NCBI GenBank assembly: GCA_012103455.1
Contig: WLWT01000001.1
Span: 4,347,288-4,411,287 of the forward strand
DNA: 64,000 nucleotides
Direction: 5' to 3'
Origin: Gammaproteobacteria bacterium
Lineage (GTDB): Bacteria > Pseudomonadota > Gammaproteobacteria > HK1
A program made the translations under genes and the position numbers. Every line of letters begins with the position of its first letter. Positions within the stretch are counted from its first letter, which is position 1. The notes beneath the pieces are model-generated. The model had not been told where the DNA came from. It did not search any database and saw nothing but the letters and a program-made list of their open reading frames with translations. This document shows, piece by piece, positions 35,799 to 44,927 of this stretch.

Positions 35799-36710
35799 GT
35801 GCTCTTCTTCCCCTATAGAGCGGACCTATCCGCTTTTAAGTTTCCCTTCATCACCATACTGTTATGCGCCGCCTGTCTGGGCGTTACCTGCACGCAGCAA
35901 TATCTGGATGGTACGGGCGAAGAGGCTGCCGCCGAGTACTGCAAACGGCCCGGCCCCGAGCTTTATCAACTGCTGGCCAAGCATTTATTCGGCAAGGCAG
36001 ATGCCGAAGCATGCCAACAGTTAATGGGCCACATCACGTTGGCGCAAGACCCTAGAGAATTCGTCGCCCAACATATAGTGGGCAAGATGACATTAAAAGA
36101 ATACCCGCCAGCCCGGGGACGAGAACTATTGATCACCAGCGTATTGGATCACTATCGGGGCTTCGCCGCGAGCGTCCCTGCTTCCCTCACCCCCAAGGTG
36201 TGGTATGAACCGAGCACCTTCGACCCTATCCGTGCCATCATCGCCACATTCGCCCATTCGAGCTGGCAACACGTCATCGGCAACATCTTTTTCTTCTTCG
36301 CTTTCGCGGCAGCCATTGAGGCACTGCTAGGTCCGGTACGCTACCTCGCCGTATTTGTAGCCATGAGCGTGGGAGCATTCATGGTTTACTCCCTTACCGG
36401 CTTCATCAACGGACCGCAACCACCTACCTTGGGCTTATCCGGCGCTGTCTTCGGCATGATGGGATTGTTCGCCTGGTTCGCCCCATCCGGACATGTCTCC
36501 TGCTTGTTCTGGTTTTTACTCCTAGTACGCAAGCTCATCGTCCCGGCATGGTTGCTGTTCCTTTGGTACGTGGCGGCCGATCTGTTACGGTTGTTGTTTA
36601 TCGATGACGGACCAGGGGTAAACGTGGTCGCACACCTTGCAGGTGGTGCTATTGGGTATGGATTGGGCGCTTTGTTTCTTAGGCGGCAGGCATTAACAGC
36701 CCCGCCGTAG
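35799..36710 (+). CDS. Rhomboid-family intramembrane serine protease
   Basis: 303 residues starting with a GTG at 35799. A first membrane helix is followed by a long soluble insert (residues about 35-135), then the rhomboid core: HSSWQHVIGNIFFFFAFAAA, the catalytic serine in GLSGAVFGMMG and the catalytic histidine in NVVAHLAGGAIGYGLG. The enzyme would cleave membrane proteins within the bilayer; targets are unknown. The soluble insert between the first helix and the core is larger than in GlpG. Bases 36711-36848 downstream show no clear feature. Confidence 0.88.
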   Translation: MLFFPYRADLSAFKFPFITILLCAACLGVTCTQQYLDGTGEEAAAEYCKRPGPELYQLLAKHLFGKADAEACQQLMGHITLAQDPREFVAQHIVGKMTLKEYPPARGRELLITSVLDHYRGFAASVPASLTPKVWYEPSTFDPIRAIIATFAHSSWQHVIGNIFFFFAFAAAIEALLGPVRYLAVFVAMSVGAFMVYSLTGFINGPQPPTLGLSGAVFGMMGLFAWFAPSGHVSCLFWFLLLVRKLIVPAWLLFLWYVAADLLRLLFIDDGPGVNVVAHLAGGAIGYGLGALFLRRQALTAPP

Positions 36711-36848
36711 AGCCATCATCGATACTTCGGCCGCACCCGGCTTTGTAGAATGCTTGACCCGCTTCGGCCCAACAACATAAAACTTGAACTTATAGCTCGG
36801 ACTGAGCGCGCGTCCGGTCCTATGCAGTCATATAATTTGTAAACTGAT

Positions 36849-38483
36849 TTAAAGCTCCGCCGCCCTATCCCTCAGCACAAATTTTTGAATCTTACCCGTT
36901 TGCGTCTTCGGCAGATCAACAAACATGACGGTTTTAGGCGCTTTGAAGTGCGCCATATTCGCGCGGCAAAAATCGATGATGTCCTGCTCGCTCACTGGCG
37001 CAGCACCTGGCTTCAAAGTGACGAAGGCACAGGGCGTTTCACCCCATGTCTGGTCGGGCTTAGCCACCACCGCCGCTTCCATGATGTCATCGTGTTTGTA
37101 GAGAACCTCCTCGATTTCCAGGGAGGAGATATTCTCGCCACCGGAAATAATGATGTCTTTTGAACGGTCTTTGATCTCCACATAACCGTTAGGATGCATG
37201 ACCCCTAGATCGCCTGAATGGAACCAACCGCCCCGAAACGCTTCCGCGCTGGCATTGGCATTCTTGAGATACCCTTTCATAACGGTGTTGCCTTTTAGCA
37301 TCAACTCGCCGATGGTCTCACCGTCCGCCGGCACCGGCTCCATGGTCTTAGGATCGGCCACCATGGAGTCCGTCATCGTCGCGTAGTGGACCCCTTGGCG
37401 GGCCATGTAAGCTGAGCGCTCATCCAGTGCAAGCTGCTCCCAATGGGCTTGCCAGGCGCAGTACGTCGCCGGGCCGTAGGTTTCTGTCAGACCATACAAG
37501 TGCGTGACCTTGAACCCCATGCGTTCCATGGCGCTGATCACGGTCGATGGCGGCGCCGCGCCACCGGTGGCAACTTCCACGGTCTGTGCGAACGGCTGTT
37601 TCACGTTATCCGGCGCGTGGATCAACATATTAAGAACGATCGGTGCACCACACATATGGGTCACTTTCTGTTGCGATAGCAGTGGAAAGATAAGCGCCGG
37701 ATCCACCTGCCGCAGGCATACATGAGTGGCGCCCACCGCGGTTACCGCCCACGGATAGGTCCAGCCATTGCAATGAAACATCGGCAGTGTCCACAGATAC
37801 ACCGACTTTGCATTAAGACCGAAGACCAGCGCGTTGCCCAGGGCATTCACGAAAGCCCCACGGTGGTGATAGACCACACCTTTGGGATTTCCTGTGGTCC
37901 CGGAGGTGTAGTTCAGGCTGATGGCATTCCATTCGTCATCAGGCAGCTGCCAGTCAGAGAATTCGCTGTCCCCTGTTGCTAAAAAAGCCTCATAGTCCAA
38001 CTCCCCCAATTGCTCTGCGCCAGGGGTATCGTCGATGTGGACATCATTGATGTCGATGACCAGGATACCGCGTCCAAGCTGCGCCAGCACTCGTTTGATC
38101 ACAGGCGCGAATTCAGTGTCCGTAAGCAGGACTTTGGACTGCGCATGATTCAGGATAAAAGCAATAGTAGGCGCATCCAGGCGGTAATTGAGCGCGTTCA
38201 GCACCGCGCCTGACATCGGCACGCCATAGTGGGCTTCCAACAAGGCGGGGACATTAGGAGCCATCACTGAAACCGTATCGCCCCTACCCACACCGCGGGC
38301 CACTAACGCACTGGCCAGTCGCCGGCAGCGCCGGGCTAATTCACGGTAGCAATAACACGCGTCACCATGGACTACGGCCAGCTTATCCGGATAAACCCGC
38401 TCAGCGTGCGACAAGAAGGTTAGTGGCGTTTGTGGCTGATAGTTGGCGGCGTTCTTACCTAGGTCCTGATCATAGATGTTCAT
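36849..38483 (-). CDS. Acyl-CoA synthetase (AMP-forming), DmdB/FadD-like
   Basis: About 544 residues from MNIYDQDLGKNAANYQPQTP at 38483. It is a typical ANL-superfamily acid:CoA ligase, with P-loop LNYTSGTTGNPKGVV, the A5 motif GLTETYGP, the hinge region HSGDLGVMHPNGYVEIKDRS and the catalytic lysine in KTQTGKIQKF. Relatives act on short- to medium-chain acids, including 3-methylmercaptopropionate (DmdB); the sequence alone does not decide. It is the last gene of the eight-gene run and starts 10 bases after the SBP56-like gene, which makes a sulfur-containing or short-chain acid substrate attractive but unproven. Confidence 0.85.
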   Translation of the reverse strand: MNIYDQDLGKNAANYQPQTPLTFLSHAERVYPDKLAVVHGDACYCYRELARRCRRLASALVARGVGRGDTVSVMAPNVPALLEAHYGVPMSGAVLNALNYRLDAPTIAFILNHAQSKVLLTDTEFAPVIKRVLAQLGRGILVIDINDVHIDDTPGAEQLGELDYEAFLATGDSEFSDWQLPDDEWNAISLNYTSGTTGNPKGVVYHHRGAFVNALGNALVFGLNAKSVYLWTLPMFHCNGWTYPWAVTAVGATHVCLRQVDPALIFPLLSQQKVTHMCGAPIVLNMLIHAPDNVKQPFAQTVEVATGGAAPPSTVISAMERMGFKVTHLYGLTETYGPATYCAWQAHWEQLALDERSAYMARQGVHYATMTDSMVADPKTMEPVPADGETIGELMLKGNTVMKGYLKNANASAEAFRGGWFHSGDLGVMHPNGYVEIKDRSKDIIISGGENISSLEIEEVLYKHDDIMEAAVVAKPDQTWGETPCAFVTLKPGAAPVSEQDIIDFCRANMAHFKAPKTVMFVDLPKTQTGKIQKFVLRDRAAEL

Positions 38484-38493
38484 GGGCGCAGGA

Positions 38494-39885
38494 TTATCGG
38501 AGCGTTGACGGAGGCATTGGCGCATGGCTTTGCGCCGTGCCCGCTAGCGGGTGAGCGGCTAGAGGATAAAGAGCGCTGGCGCCAAAGCGTACCTGCCAAG
38601 GCCGGCCAAGCCCTTCGCGCGCAAAATCGATGGCAAGATCCGTTGTTAAAGCGGTGCCGTCCCAGTGATGTACTTCGAAGGTATCCGCCGAGGCGGCATA
38701 CAGCCGTGTCCCATCAAAGCTCTGTGCGATGCGGGCGGGCGCTAACTCGCTTTCGAAGATCGGCTCGGGTGCATGCGGGCTGCTCACATCGAATAAACGC
38801 AACTTCCGATCCCCCGCCGAGGCGACCCAGAGCCTCAGCCCATCGGCGGAAACAGAGAGGTCTAGCGGTAGCGCTCGGCCCGCCTCATCCAACTGCGCCA
38901 CCGGGTAAGCACGCCATGTGCGCGTCTCGTCTTGTTTGATCAACCAGAGTTTCGCGGTTACCGCCGTGACCGTAAAACAATGCTCCGACGCCGCGGTAGA
39001 GCTACATTGCACGGACAAAGGCGCCCCTGGAACATCGAACACCTTGCGCGGTTTTCTAGAGTGCAGATCCCATATCACCACGTTGGTGGCCTGCGCCCAT
39101 TCGCCAGCCTCCACGGCCAGCCCCCCGGATGCTAGATCCAGTAAAGCGCCGTGCTCCAGGGACGATGTGACGATTACCGCACTACGCGCCAACAAACCGA
39201 TGTCGAAACCGTGCCCCGAGGCGTGCTCACCGGACTTCTGCGCGCCCCTCAGATCGCCATCATGGGGCATCCAATGCGTCGCTAGATAGTCTCCGGCATT
39301 GCTGTACTCAACCACGGCGCCCGTGCCGGCGCCATCACTTTGGCCAGAATCGGTCTGGCCAGAGTCAGTCTGTCCAGAGGGCGTCGTAATCAGCATACGG
39401 CCGGGCAGCGCCGTCATCCGGTGCGGCCCGGCGGCGCCACCGCTAGCCGCGGTGAAACCGCGGATGATTCTATGCAGGCGTGGTCTTCGCGGATCGCTCG
39501 CCACATCGAATATGAACAGGGTCGAACTCTCCATACCGGCGGCCCACAGGTAGCGCCGATCATCGGTGAAGCTGGCCCCCAAGGCGCCATGGCGCCCCCC
39601 CACCGACACGATATGGATGACCTTGCCATAGAGTCTGGAAGCCGGATTCACGTCTACGGTTACCAGCTTGTCCATGCCGTCACCCACACCCTCGCGTCCA
39701 AGTGTCCACACGTACGCGTAGTCCTCTTGGCCAGTGATACGGGCGGTGAACGGCGACAACGATGTCTCACCGGCGCCTGCCGGTAGCGCACCCGCGCTCA
39801 ACAAACAGGCTCCTATCATGCAGGCGCCCAACCATCTGACGCAATTTACGAATAAAGCTCCGCAGGATTTACGCACATCGCCCAT
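38494..39885 (-). CDS. SBP56/methanethiol oxidase-like protein, exported
   Basis: About 463 residues. The ATG at 39885 has GGAG six bases upstream and is preferred to in-frame ATG at 39891. A signal peptide (residues about 15-40) is followed by a beta-propeller of the selenium-binding-protein-56/methanethiol oxidase family: GQEDYAYVWTLGREGVGDGM, DKLVTVDVNP, FTDDRRYLWAAGM, LPGRMLITTPSG and VVIWDLHSRKPRKVFDVPGA. Characterised members oxidise methanethiol to formaldehyde, sulfide and peroxide. Here the region usually rich in histidine reads VGGRHGALGASF, so putative metal ligands may be missing. A low-complexity SGQTDSGQTDSGQSDG insert is also unusual. Function is therefore uncertain. Confidence 0.75.
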   Translation of the reverse strand: MGDVRKSCGALFVNCVRWLGACMIGACLLSAGALPAGAGETSLSPFTARITGQEDYAYVWTLGREGVGDGMDKLVTVDVNPASRLYGKVIHIVSVGGRHGALGASFTDDRRYLWAAGMESSTLFIFDVASDPRRPRLHRIIRGFTAASGGAAGPHRMTALPGRMLITTPSGQTDSGQTDSGQSDGAGTGAVVEYSNAGDYLATHWMPHDGDLRGAQKSGEHASGHGFDIGLLARSAVIVTSSLEHGALLDLASGGLAVEAGEWAQATNVVIWDLHSRKPRKVFDVPGAPLSVQCSSTAASEHCFTVTAVTAKLWLIKQDETRTWRAYPVAQLDEAGRALPLDLSVSADGLRLWVASAGDRKLRLFDVSSPHAPEPIFESELAPARIAQSFDGTRLYAASADTFEVHHWDGTALTTDLAIDFAREGLGRPWQVRFGASALYPLAAHPLAGTAQSHAPMPPSTLR

Positions 39886-39936
39886 CGTCATCTCCAAGCT
39901 GTTGGGGCACGCCTTGGTCGCCGCATACCGGTATGA

Positions 39937-40341
39937 TCACACTTGTTCCAGTTCGATCAGTGTGCCGCAAAAATCTTTAGGGTGTAGAAACAATACCGGT
40001 TTTCCATGGGCGCCAATACGAGGCTCTGCGCCGCCTAACACCCGTGCACCGCTCGCGCGCAACCGATCCCGCGCCGCCGTTATGTCTTCCACCTCGTAGC
40101 ACACGTGATGCATGCCGCCCGCCGGATTCTTGGCCAAAAAACCGGCCACCGGTGAATCATCCCCCAGCGGATGCAACAACTCTATCTTGGTGTTCGGTAG
40201 CTCAACAAAGACAGTAGTGACACCGTGATCGGGCATGGCGCAAGCATCACTGACCTCAGCGCCCAATGTCTCTTTGTAAAGCGCGGCGGCGGCATTGAGG
40301 TCGGGCACTACGAGGGCCACGTGATTTAACCGTCCAATCAT
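39937..40341 (-). CDS. mce: Methylmalonyl-CoA epimerase
   Basis: 134 residues of the glyoxalase/VOC fold starting MIGRLNHVALVVPDLNAA. Metal-ligand positions in LNHVALVV, MHHVCYEV and the final ELEQV strand fit the epimerase family. It converts (S)- to (R)-methylmalonyl-CoA between PccAB and the mutase. Its ATG overlaps the meaB stop (ATGA). Confidence 0.94.
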   Translation of the reverse strand: MIGRLNHVALVVPDLNAAAALYKETLGAEVSDACAMPDHGVTTVFVELPNTKIELLHPLGDDSPVAGFLAKNPAGGMHHVCYEVEDITAARDRLRASGARVLGGAEPRIGAHGKPVLFLHPKDFCGTLIELEQV

Positions 40342-41378
40342 GCGCAAGAGCCTCTTCTAAAGGTCGAAATCAGTTGCTCCGCCGCTGCCGCCGGCAAGAC
40401 CTTGCCACTGGCGACATCCGCTTCAAGCCGTGCCACCTGCTCGCGTACGCCCGGATCGGCCCTGAGCGCATCGACCACACCGTCGGCTGCTTCGCGCCAC
40501 ATCCACGCGCTGGCTTGGCGGGCACGGCGAGCCTGCAACTCACCCGATGCGGTGCCGCTTTGACGAAACGCCTTGACCGCCTCCCAGGCCTCGGCGATAC
40601 CGCGCCCTTCCAGGGCCGAGCAGATCTGCACTCGCACCCGCCATGAGGCATTGCGCGGGCGGATCAGTCTGAGAGCATCGGCGTAGTCCGAGGCGGCCCG
40701 CCCGGCGGCGGCGGCCAGATCACCATCGGCTTTATTCACCAATACCAGATCCGCCAATTCGACGATGCCGCGCTTGATACCTTGCAGATCATCACCGCCT
40801 CCGGGCACTAATAACAACAAGAACATATCGGTCATTGATGCCGCCGCGGTCTCCGATTGGCCTACGCCCACGGTCTCTACGATAACGATGTCGAAACCGG
40901 CCGCCTCGCAAAGCGCCATGGTCTCGCGTGTGCGCCGCGCCACGCCGCCTAAGGTGGTACCGGCGGGAGAGGGGCGAATGAAAGCATCCGGGTGTCCGGA
41001 CAGATCGGGCATTTTGGTTTTATCGCCGAGAATCGATCCGCCGGAGAGGGACGAGCTGGGATCGATGCTCAAGACCGCCACGCGGTGGCCCGCGCCGATC
41101 AGATGCAGGCCGAACGCCTCTATGAAGGTGGATTTACCGGCGCCGGGCACGCCTGAAATGGCCAAGCGTAAAGTATCGCCGGCCGCATCCGACTCGGCCA
41201 ACGCCGTCAACAAGGCCTGCGCCGCCGTCCGGTGATCGGACCGGGTCGATTCCACCAAAGTAATCGCCCGCGCCAGCGCCCGCCGCCCGCCGCCCCGTAT
41301 TTGGCTCGCCATGACCGCCGCCGGAGCCGTGGACGCCGGAGCTGTGGATGGCGGAGTTCTGGACGATGGCAAAGCCAT
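40338..41378 (-). CDS. meaB: Methylmalonyl-CoA mutase-associated GTPase MeaB
   Basis: 346 residues of the MeaB/ArgK G3E-type GTPase family. Walker A is SGVPGAGKSTFIEAFG and the switch and base-recognition segments VETVGVGQSE and LVNKADGDL are present. The N-terminal 25 residues are a low-complexity proline/alanine tail. MeaB loads and protects the B12-dependent mutase encoded in the same operon. It starts 11 bases after pccA. Confidence 0.95.
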   Translation of the reverse strand: MALPSSRTPPSTAPASTAPAAVMASQIRGGGRRALARAITLVESTRSDHRTAAQALLTALAESDAAGDTLRLAISGVPGAGKSTFIEAFGLHLIGAGHRVAVLSIDPSSSLSGGSILGDKTKMPDLSGHPDAFIRPSPAGTTLGGVARRTRETMALCEAAGFDIVIVETVGVGQSETAAASMTDMFLLLLVPGGGDDLQGIKRGIVELADLVLVNKADGDLAAAAGRAASDYADALRLIRPRNASWRVRVQICSALEGRGIAEAWEAVKAFRQSGTASGELQARRARQASAWMWREAADGVVDALRADPGVREQVARLEADVASGKVLPAAAAEQLISTFRRGSCA

Positions 41379-41389
41379 GAATAAAGCCT

Positions 41390-43366
41390 CTACTCGAACT
41401 CTATGATGGGCTGATCCACGGCCAAACCGGCGCCCTCTTCCGCCAGTACCGCTTTTACGGTGCCAACCCGCTCAGCGCTCAAGACGTTTTGCATCTTCAT
41501 CGCCTCGACCACGGCCAGATCAGTGCCTGCCGCCACCGGATCGCCCGGCTTGACCCGCACCTCGAGCAGTAAGCCCGGCATGGGCGAGAGCAGGAACTTC
41601 GAGCTATCCGGCGGCTGTTTGATCGGCATCAAGGCAAACAATTGCGCCGCGCGCGGTGGCATGACCCGCAAGCGCATCCGGTAGCCGCTTTGAAGCAGTA
41701 CCCAATCGATGCCATCGCGCTCTATCTGCACACATTGCCGGGCACCGTCGACCGTGGCTTCAAGGAGCAACTGACCCGGCCGCCAATCAGTGCGCACGTC
41801 ATAGGCCCGACCATCGACCTGCACGCGCAGATCCGCCTGCGCCACGGCTCCTGTGACGGCAATGACCGTGACGGCGAAAGAGCGATGGCCGTCCGGGCGC
41901 AATTCAACCGCTGTAAGAGCGCTTTGCACCACCGGCAAACCGCTGGAAATAACATAAAGAGCGGCACCGATGGCGGCCAACCGCCGCGGATCATCATGAC
42001 TGATATGTTGCGGCGAGAAGCCCGCCTTATACTCTTCGTCTATAAATCCGGTGTGAATGTACCCCTCTTTGAAGCGGGGATGGCGCAGCAAAGTGGCCAA
42101 GAATGCGATGTTGTGCGCGCACCCTCGAACGACGTAGCTATCCAAAGCATCACATAGGCGCTCTATCGCTTGCTGCCTATTGGCGCCATAAGCGATGAGC
42201 TTGGCGATCATGGGATCGTAATAAATGCAGACCTCCCCGCCTTCGTAGACACCGGCATCGATGCGCACCCCTTCTGCTCCGGGCGGCTCCTGATAGTGGG
42301 TCAGGCGGCCCACCGAAGGTAGAAAGTTGCGCAACGGATCTTCCGCGTAGATACGCGCCTCCATGGCCCAACCGTCAAGCCGTACCTCATCTTGGCTGAT
42401 GGGCAAACGCCCGCCGGCGGCGATGCGCAACATCTGCTCCACCAGATCGATACCGGTCACCATCTCCGTTACCGGATGCTCGACTTGAAGACGGGTATTC
42501 ATCTCCAGGAAATAAAAGTTGCGCTCCGCATCCACCACGAATTCCACCGTACCGGCGGAACAGTAATCCACCGCTTGGGCGAGAGCGATGGCCTGCGCTC
42601 CCATCGCTTTGCGGGTAGCCTTATCCAGGAACGGTGAAGGCGCCTCTTCAATCACTTTTTGATGGCGGCGCTGAATGGAACATTCCCGCTCGCCTAGATA
42701 AAGCGCGTTGCCGTGTTGATCGGCCAGCACTTGGATTTCGATGTGGCGCGGTTGTTCGATGAATTTTTCGATAAAGACGCGATCATCACCGAAGCTGGCT
42801 CTCGCCTCGCTGGTGGCACGCTCGAAACCGTCGCGGCATTGCGCCTCATCGCAGGCCACGCGCATGCCCTTGCCACCGCCGCCCGCGCTCGCTTTCAACA
42901 TGACCGGATAACCGATATGCGCGGCGATACTGGCTGCATGATCGGCATCGCGAACGCTATCGGTAAACCCTGGGATCGTATTGACACCCGCCTCACCAGC
43001 CAACTTCTTGGCGGTGATTTTATCGCCCATGACCTCGATGGCAGCGGCCGGCGGGCCGATGAAGACGATGCCTTCATCGCTCAACCGCCGGGCGAAGGCG
43101 GCGTTCTCGGACAAGAAGCCGTAACCCGGGTGCAGCGCTTGCGCGCCGGCGCTACGGCACGCTTCGATCATAGCGTCAGCGTTCAAATAGCTCTCAGCCG
43201 ATGGTGCAGGCCCAACGCAGATCGCCTCGTCAGCTTGGCGCACGTGCAGCGCGTCCGCGTCCGCTTCGGAATAAACGGCAACCGTAGCGATACCCAGCTT
43301 GCGCGCCGTTCGCATCACCCGGCAAGCGATCTCGCCGCGGTTGGCGATCAAAATTTTGTCAAACAT
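41390..43366 (-). CDS. pccA: Propionyl-CoA carboxylase alpha subunit (biotin carboxylase and BCCP)
   Basis: About 658 residues from MFDKILIANRGEIACRVMRT at 43366; the longer in-frame ORF enters pccB. The biotin carboxylase domain has the ATP-grasp loop KASAGGGGKGMR and the FLEMNTRLQVEHPVTE signature. A middle BT-type domain precedes the C-terminal biotinyl domain with VVEAMKMQN, whose lysine carries biotin. With PccB it carboxylates propionyl-CoA to (S)-methylmalonyl-CoA. The gene is 14 bases downstream of pccB. Confidence 0.95.
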   Translation of the reverse strand: MFDKILIANRGEIACRVMRTARKLGIATVAVYSEADADALHVRQADEAICVGPAPSAESYLNADAMIEACRSAGAQALHPGYGFLSENAAFARRLSDEGIVFIGPPAAAIEVMGDKITAKKLAGEAGVNTIPGFTDSVRDADHAASIAAHIGYPVMLKASAGGGGKGMRVACDEAQCRDGFERATSEARASFGDDRVFIEKFIEQPRHIEIQVLADQHGNALYLGERECSIQRRHQKVIEEAPSPFLDKATRKAMGAQAIALAQAVDYCSAGTVEFVVDAERNFYFLEMNTRLQVEHPVTEMVTGIDLVEQMLRIAAGGRLPISQDEVRLDGWAMEARIYAEDPLRNFLPSVGRLTHYQEPPGAEGVRIDAGVYEGGEVCIYYDPMIAKLIAYGANRQQAIERLCDALDSYVVRGCAHNIAFLATLLRHPRFKEGYIHTGFIDEEYKAGFSPQHISHDDPRRLAAIGAALYVISSGLPVVQSALTAVELRPDGHRSFAVTVIAVTGAVAQADLRVQVDGRAYDVRTDWRPGQLLLEATVDGARQCVQIERDGIDWVLLQSGYRMRLRVMPPRAAQLFALMPIKQPPDSSKFLLSPMPGLLLEVRVKPGDPVAAGTDLAVVEAMKMQNVLSAERVGTVKAVLAEEGAGLAVDQPIIEFE

Positions 43367-43380
43367 GTTGCACTGCACTG

Positions 43381-44913
43381 CTACAGCGGGATATTGCTGT
43401 GCTTTTTCCAAGGATTTTCTAGTTGTTTGTTGCGCAGCAGGCGCAGCGCTTTGCATAAGCGCCGGCGGGTACCGCGCGGCATGATCACATCGTCGATAAA
43501 ACCCAGTGAACCGGCCACGAACGGATTGGCGAATTTCTCCCGGTACTCCTCGGTACGCGCCTCAATTTTGGCCGGATCGTCACGGTCTTTGCGGAAGATG
43601 ATCTCCACCGCTCCTTGTGGCCCCATCACCGCGATCTCGGCTGCCGGCCAGGCGTAGTTAACATCACCGCGAAGATGCTTGGATGACATCACATCGTAGG
43701 CGCCGCCGTACGCCTTGCGGGTAATCACCGTAAGCTTAGGCACAGTCGCCTCGGCAAAAGCGAACAGCAGCTTCGCCCCGTGTTTGATGATGCCACCGTA
43801 TTCTTGCTGCGTGCCCGGCAGAAAACCGGGAACATCCACAAAAGTGACGATAGGAATATTGAAGCAATCGCAAAAGCGCACGAACCGCGCTGCTTTACGC
43901 GAGCTGTCTATATCCAGACAACCGGCCGACACTATCGGCTGGTTCGCCACGAAACCTACTGGATGACCTTCCAGGCGGCCAAAGCCGATCAAAATATTGC
44001 CAGCGTAGTCCGGTTGCAGTTCGAAGAATTCCCCTTCATCGGCCACTTTGACGATGAGTTCGCGCATGTCATACGGTTTATTGGGATGCTCCGGGATGAG
44101 TGTGTCCAAAGACATCTCTGCGCGGTCTACCGGATCGCGCGTCTCCCGTGCCGGCGCTCGCTCGCGGTTGCTGGAGGGGATAAAACCCATGAACCGGCGC
44201 AACTGCAACAGGGCTTCCACATCGTCGTCCAAGGCCAGATCGGCCACCCCGGACTTGCTGGAATGGGTGATGGCACCGCCCAACACTTCGTGGGTGACGT
44301 CTTCATGGGTGACGGTTTTAACCACCTCGGGGCCGGTGACGTACATGTAAGCGCTGTCTTTCACCATGAAGATGAAATCGGTCATGGCCGGGGAGTAAAC
44401 GGCACCGCCAGCACACGGTCCCATGACCATGGATATCTGCGGCACCACACCTGAAGCCAGCACGTTGCGCTGAAACACATCGGCGTAGCCGGCCAAGGAG
44501 GCAACCCCCTCTTGAATACGCGCACCGCCAGAGTCGTTCAAACCGACAATGGGTGCGCCCACTCGCATGGCTTGATCCATGATTTTGCAGATCTTGCGGG
44601 CATGGGCGGCGGACAGGGAACCACCGAAGACGGTGAAATCCTGGCTGAAAGCGAACACGCTGCGCCCATCGACGGTGCCGTGCCCTGTTATCACACCATC
44701 GCCGCGAATGCGCTGCGCATGCATGCCGAAATCGTGGCAATCATGCTCGACGAACATATCCCACTCTTCGAAACTGTCTTCGTCGAACAGCAGCTCCAAA
44801 CGCTCGCGCGCGGTTAACTTGCCCTTGGCGTGCTGCACATCAATGCGTTGTCGACCGCCGCCAAGACGCGCCTCGGCCTGCATGTATTCGAGCTTTTCGA
44901 TGATTTTTTGCAC
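43381..44913 (-). CDS. pccB: Propionyl-CoA carboxylase beta subunit (carboxyltransferase)
   Basis: About 510 residues from a GTG at 44913 (VQKIIEKLEYMQAEARLGGG), which fits the family start; in-frame codons further upstream lie inside the mutase gene. Carboxyltransferase motifs include AKGKLTARERLELLFDE, GGARIQEGV and FVDVPGFLPGTQQEYGGIIK. It pairs with PccA. Spacing to the neighbouring genes is 14 bases on each side. Confidence 0.95.
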   Translation of the reverse strand: MQKIIEKLEYMQAEARLGGGRQRIDVQHAKGKLTARERLELLFDEDSFEEWDMFVEHDCHDFGMHAQRIRGDGVITGHGTVDGRSVFAFSQDFTVFGGSLSAAHARKICKIMDQAMRVGAPIVGLNDSGGARIQEGVASLAGYADVFQRNVLASGVVPQISMVMGPCAGGAVYSPAMTDFIFMVKDSAYMYVTGPEVVKTVTHEDVTHEVLGGAITHSSKSGVADLALDDDVEALLQLRRFMGFIPSSNRERAPARETRDPVDRAEMSLDTLIPEHPNKPYDMRELIVKVADEGEFFELQPDYAGNILIGFGRLEGHPVGFVANQPIVSAGCLDIDSSRKAARFVRFCDCFNIPIVTFVDVPGFLPGTQQEYGGIIKHGAKLLFAFAEATVPKLTVITRKAYGGAYDVMSSKHLRGDVNYAWPAAEIAVMGPQGAVEIIFRKDRDDPAKIEARTEEYREKFANPFVAGSLGFIDDVIMPRGTRRRLCKALRLLRNKQLENPWKKHSNIPL

Positions 44914-44927
44914 GGTTGAGAAAGACC

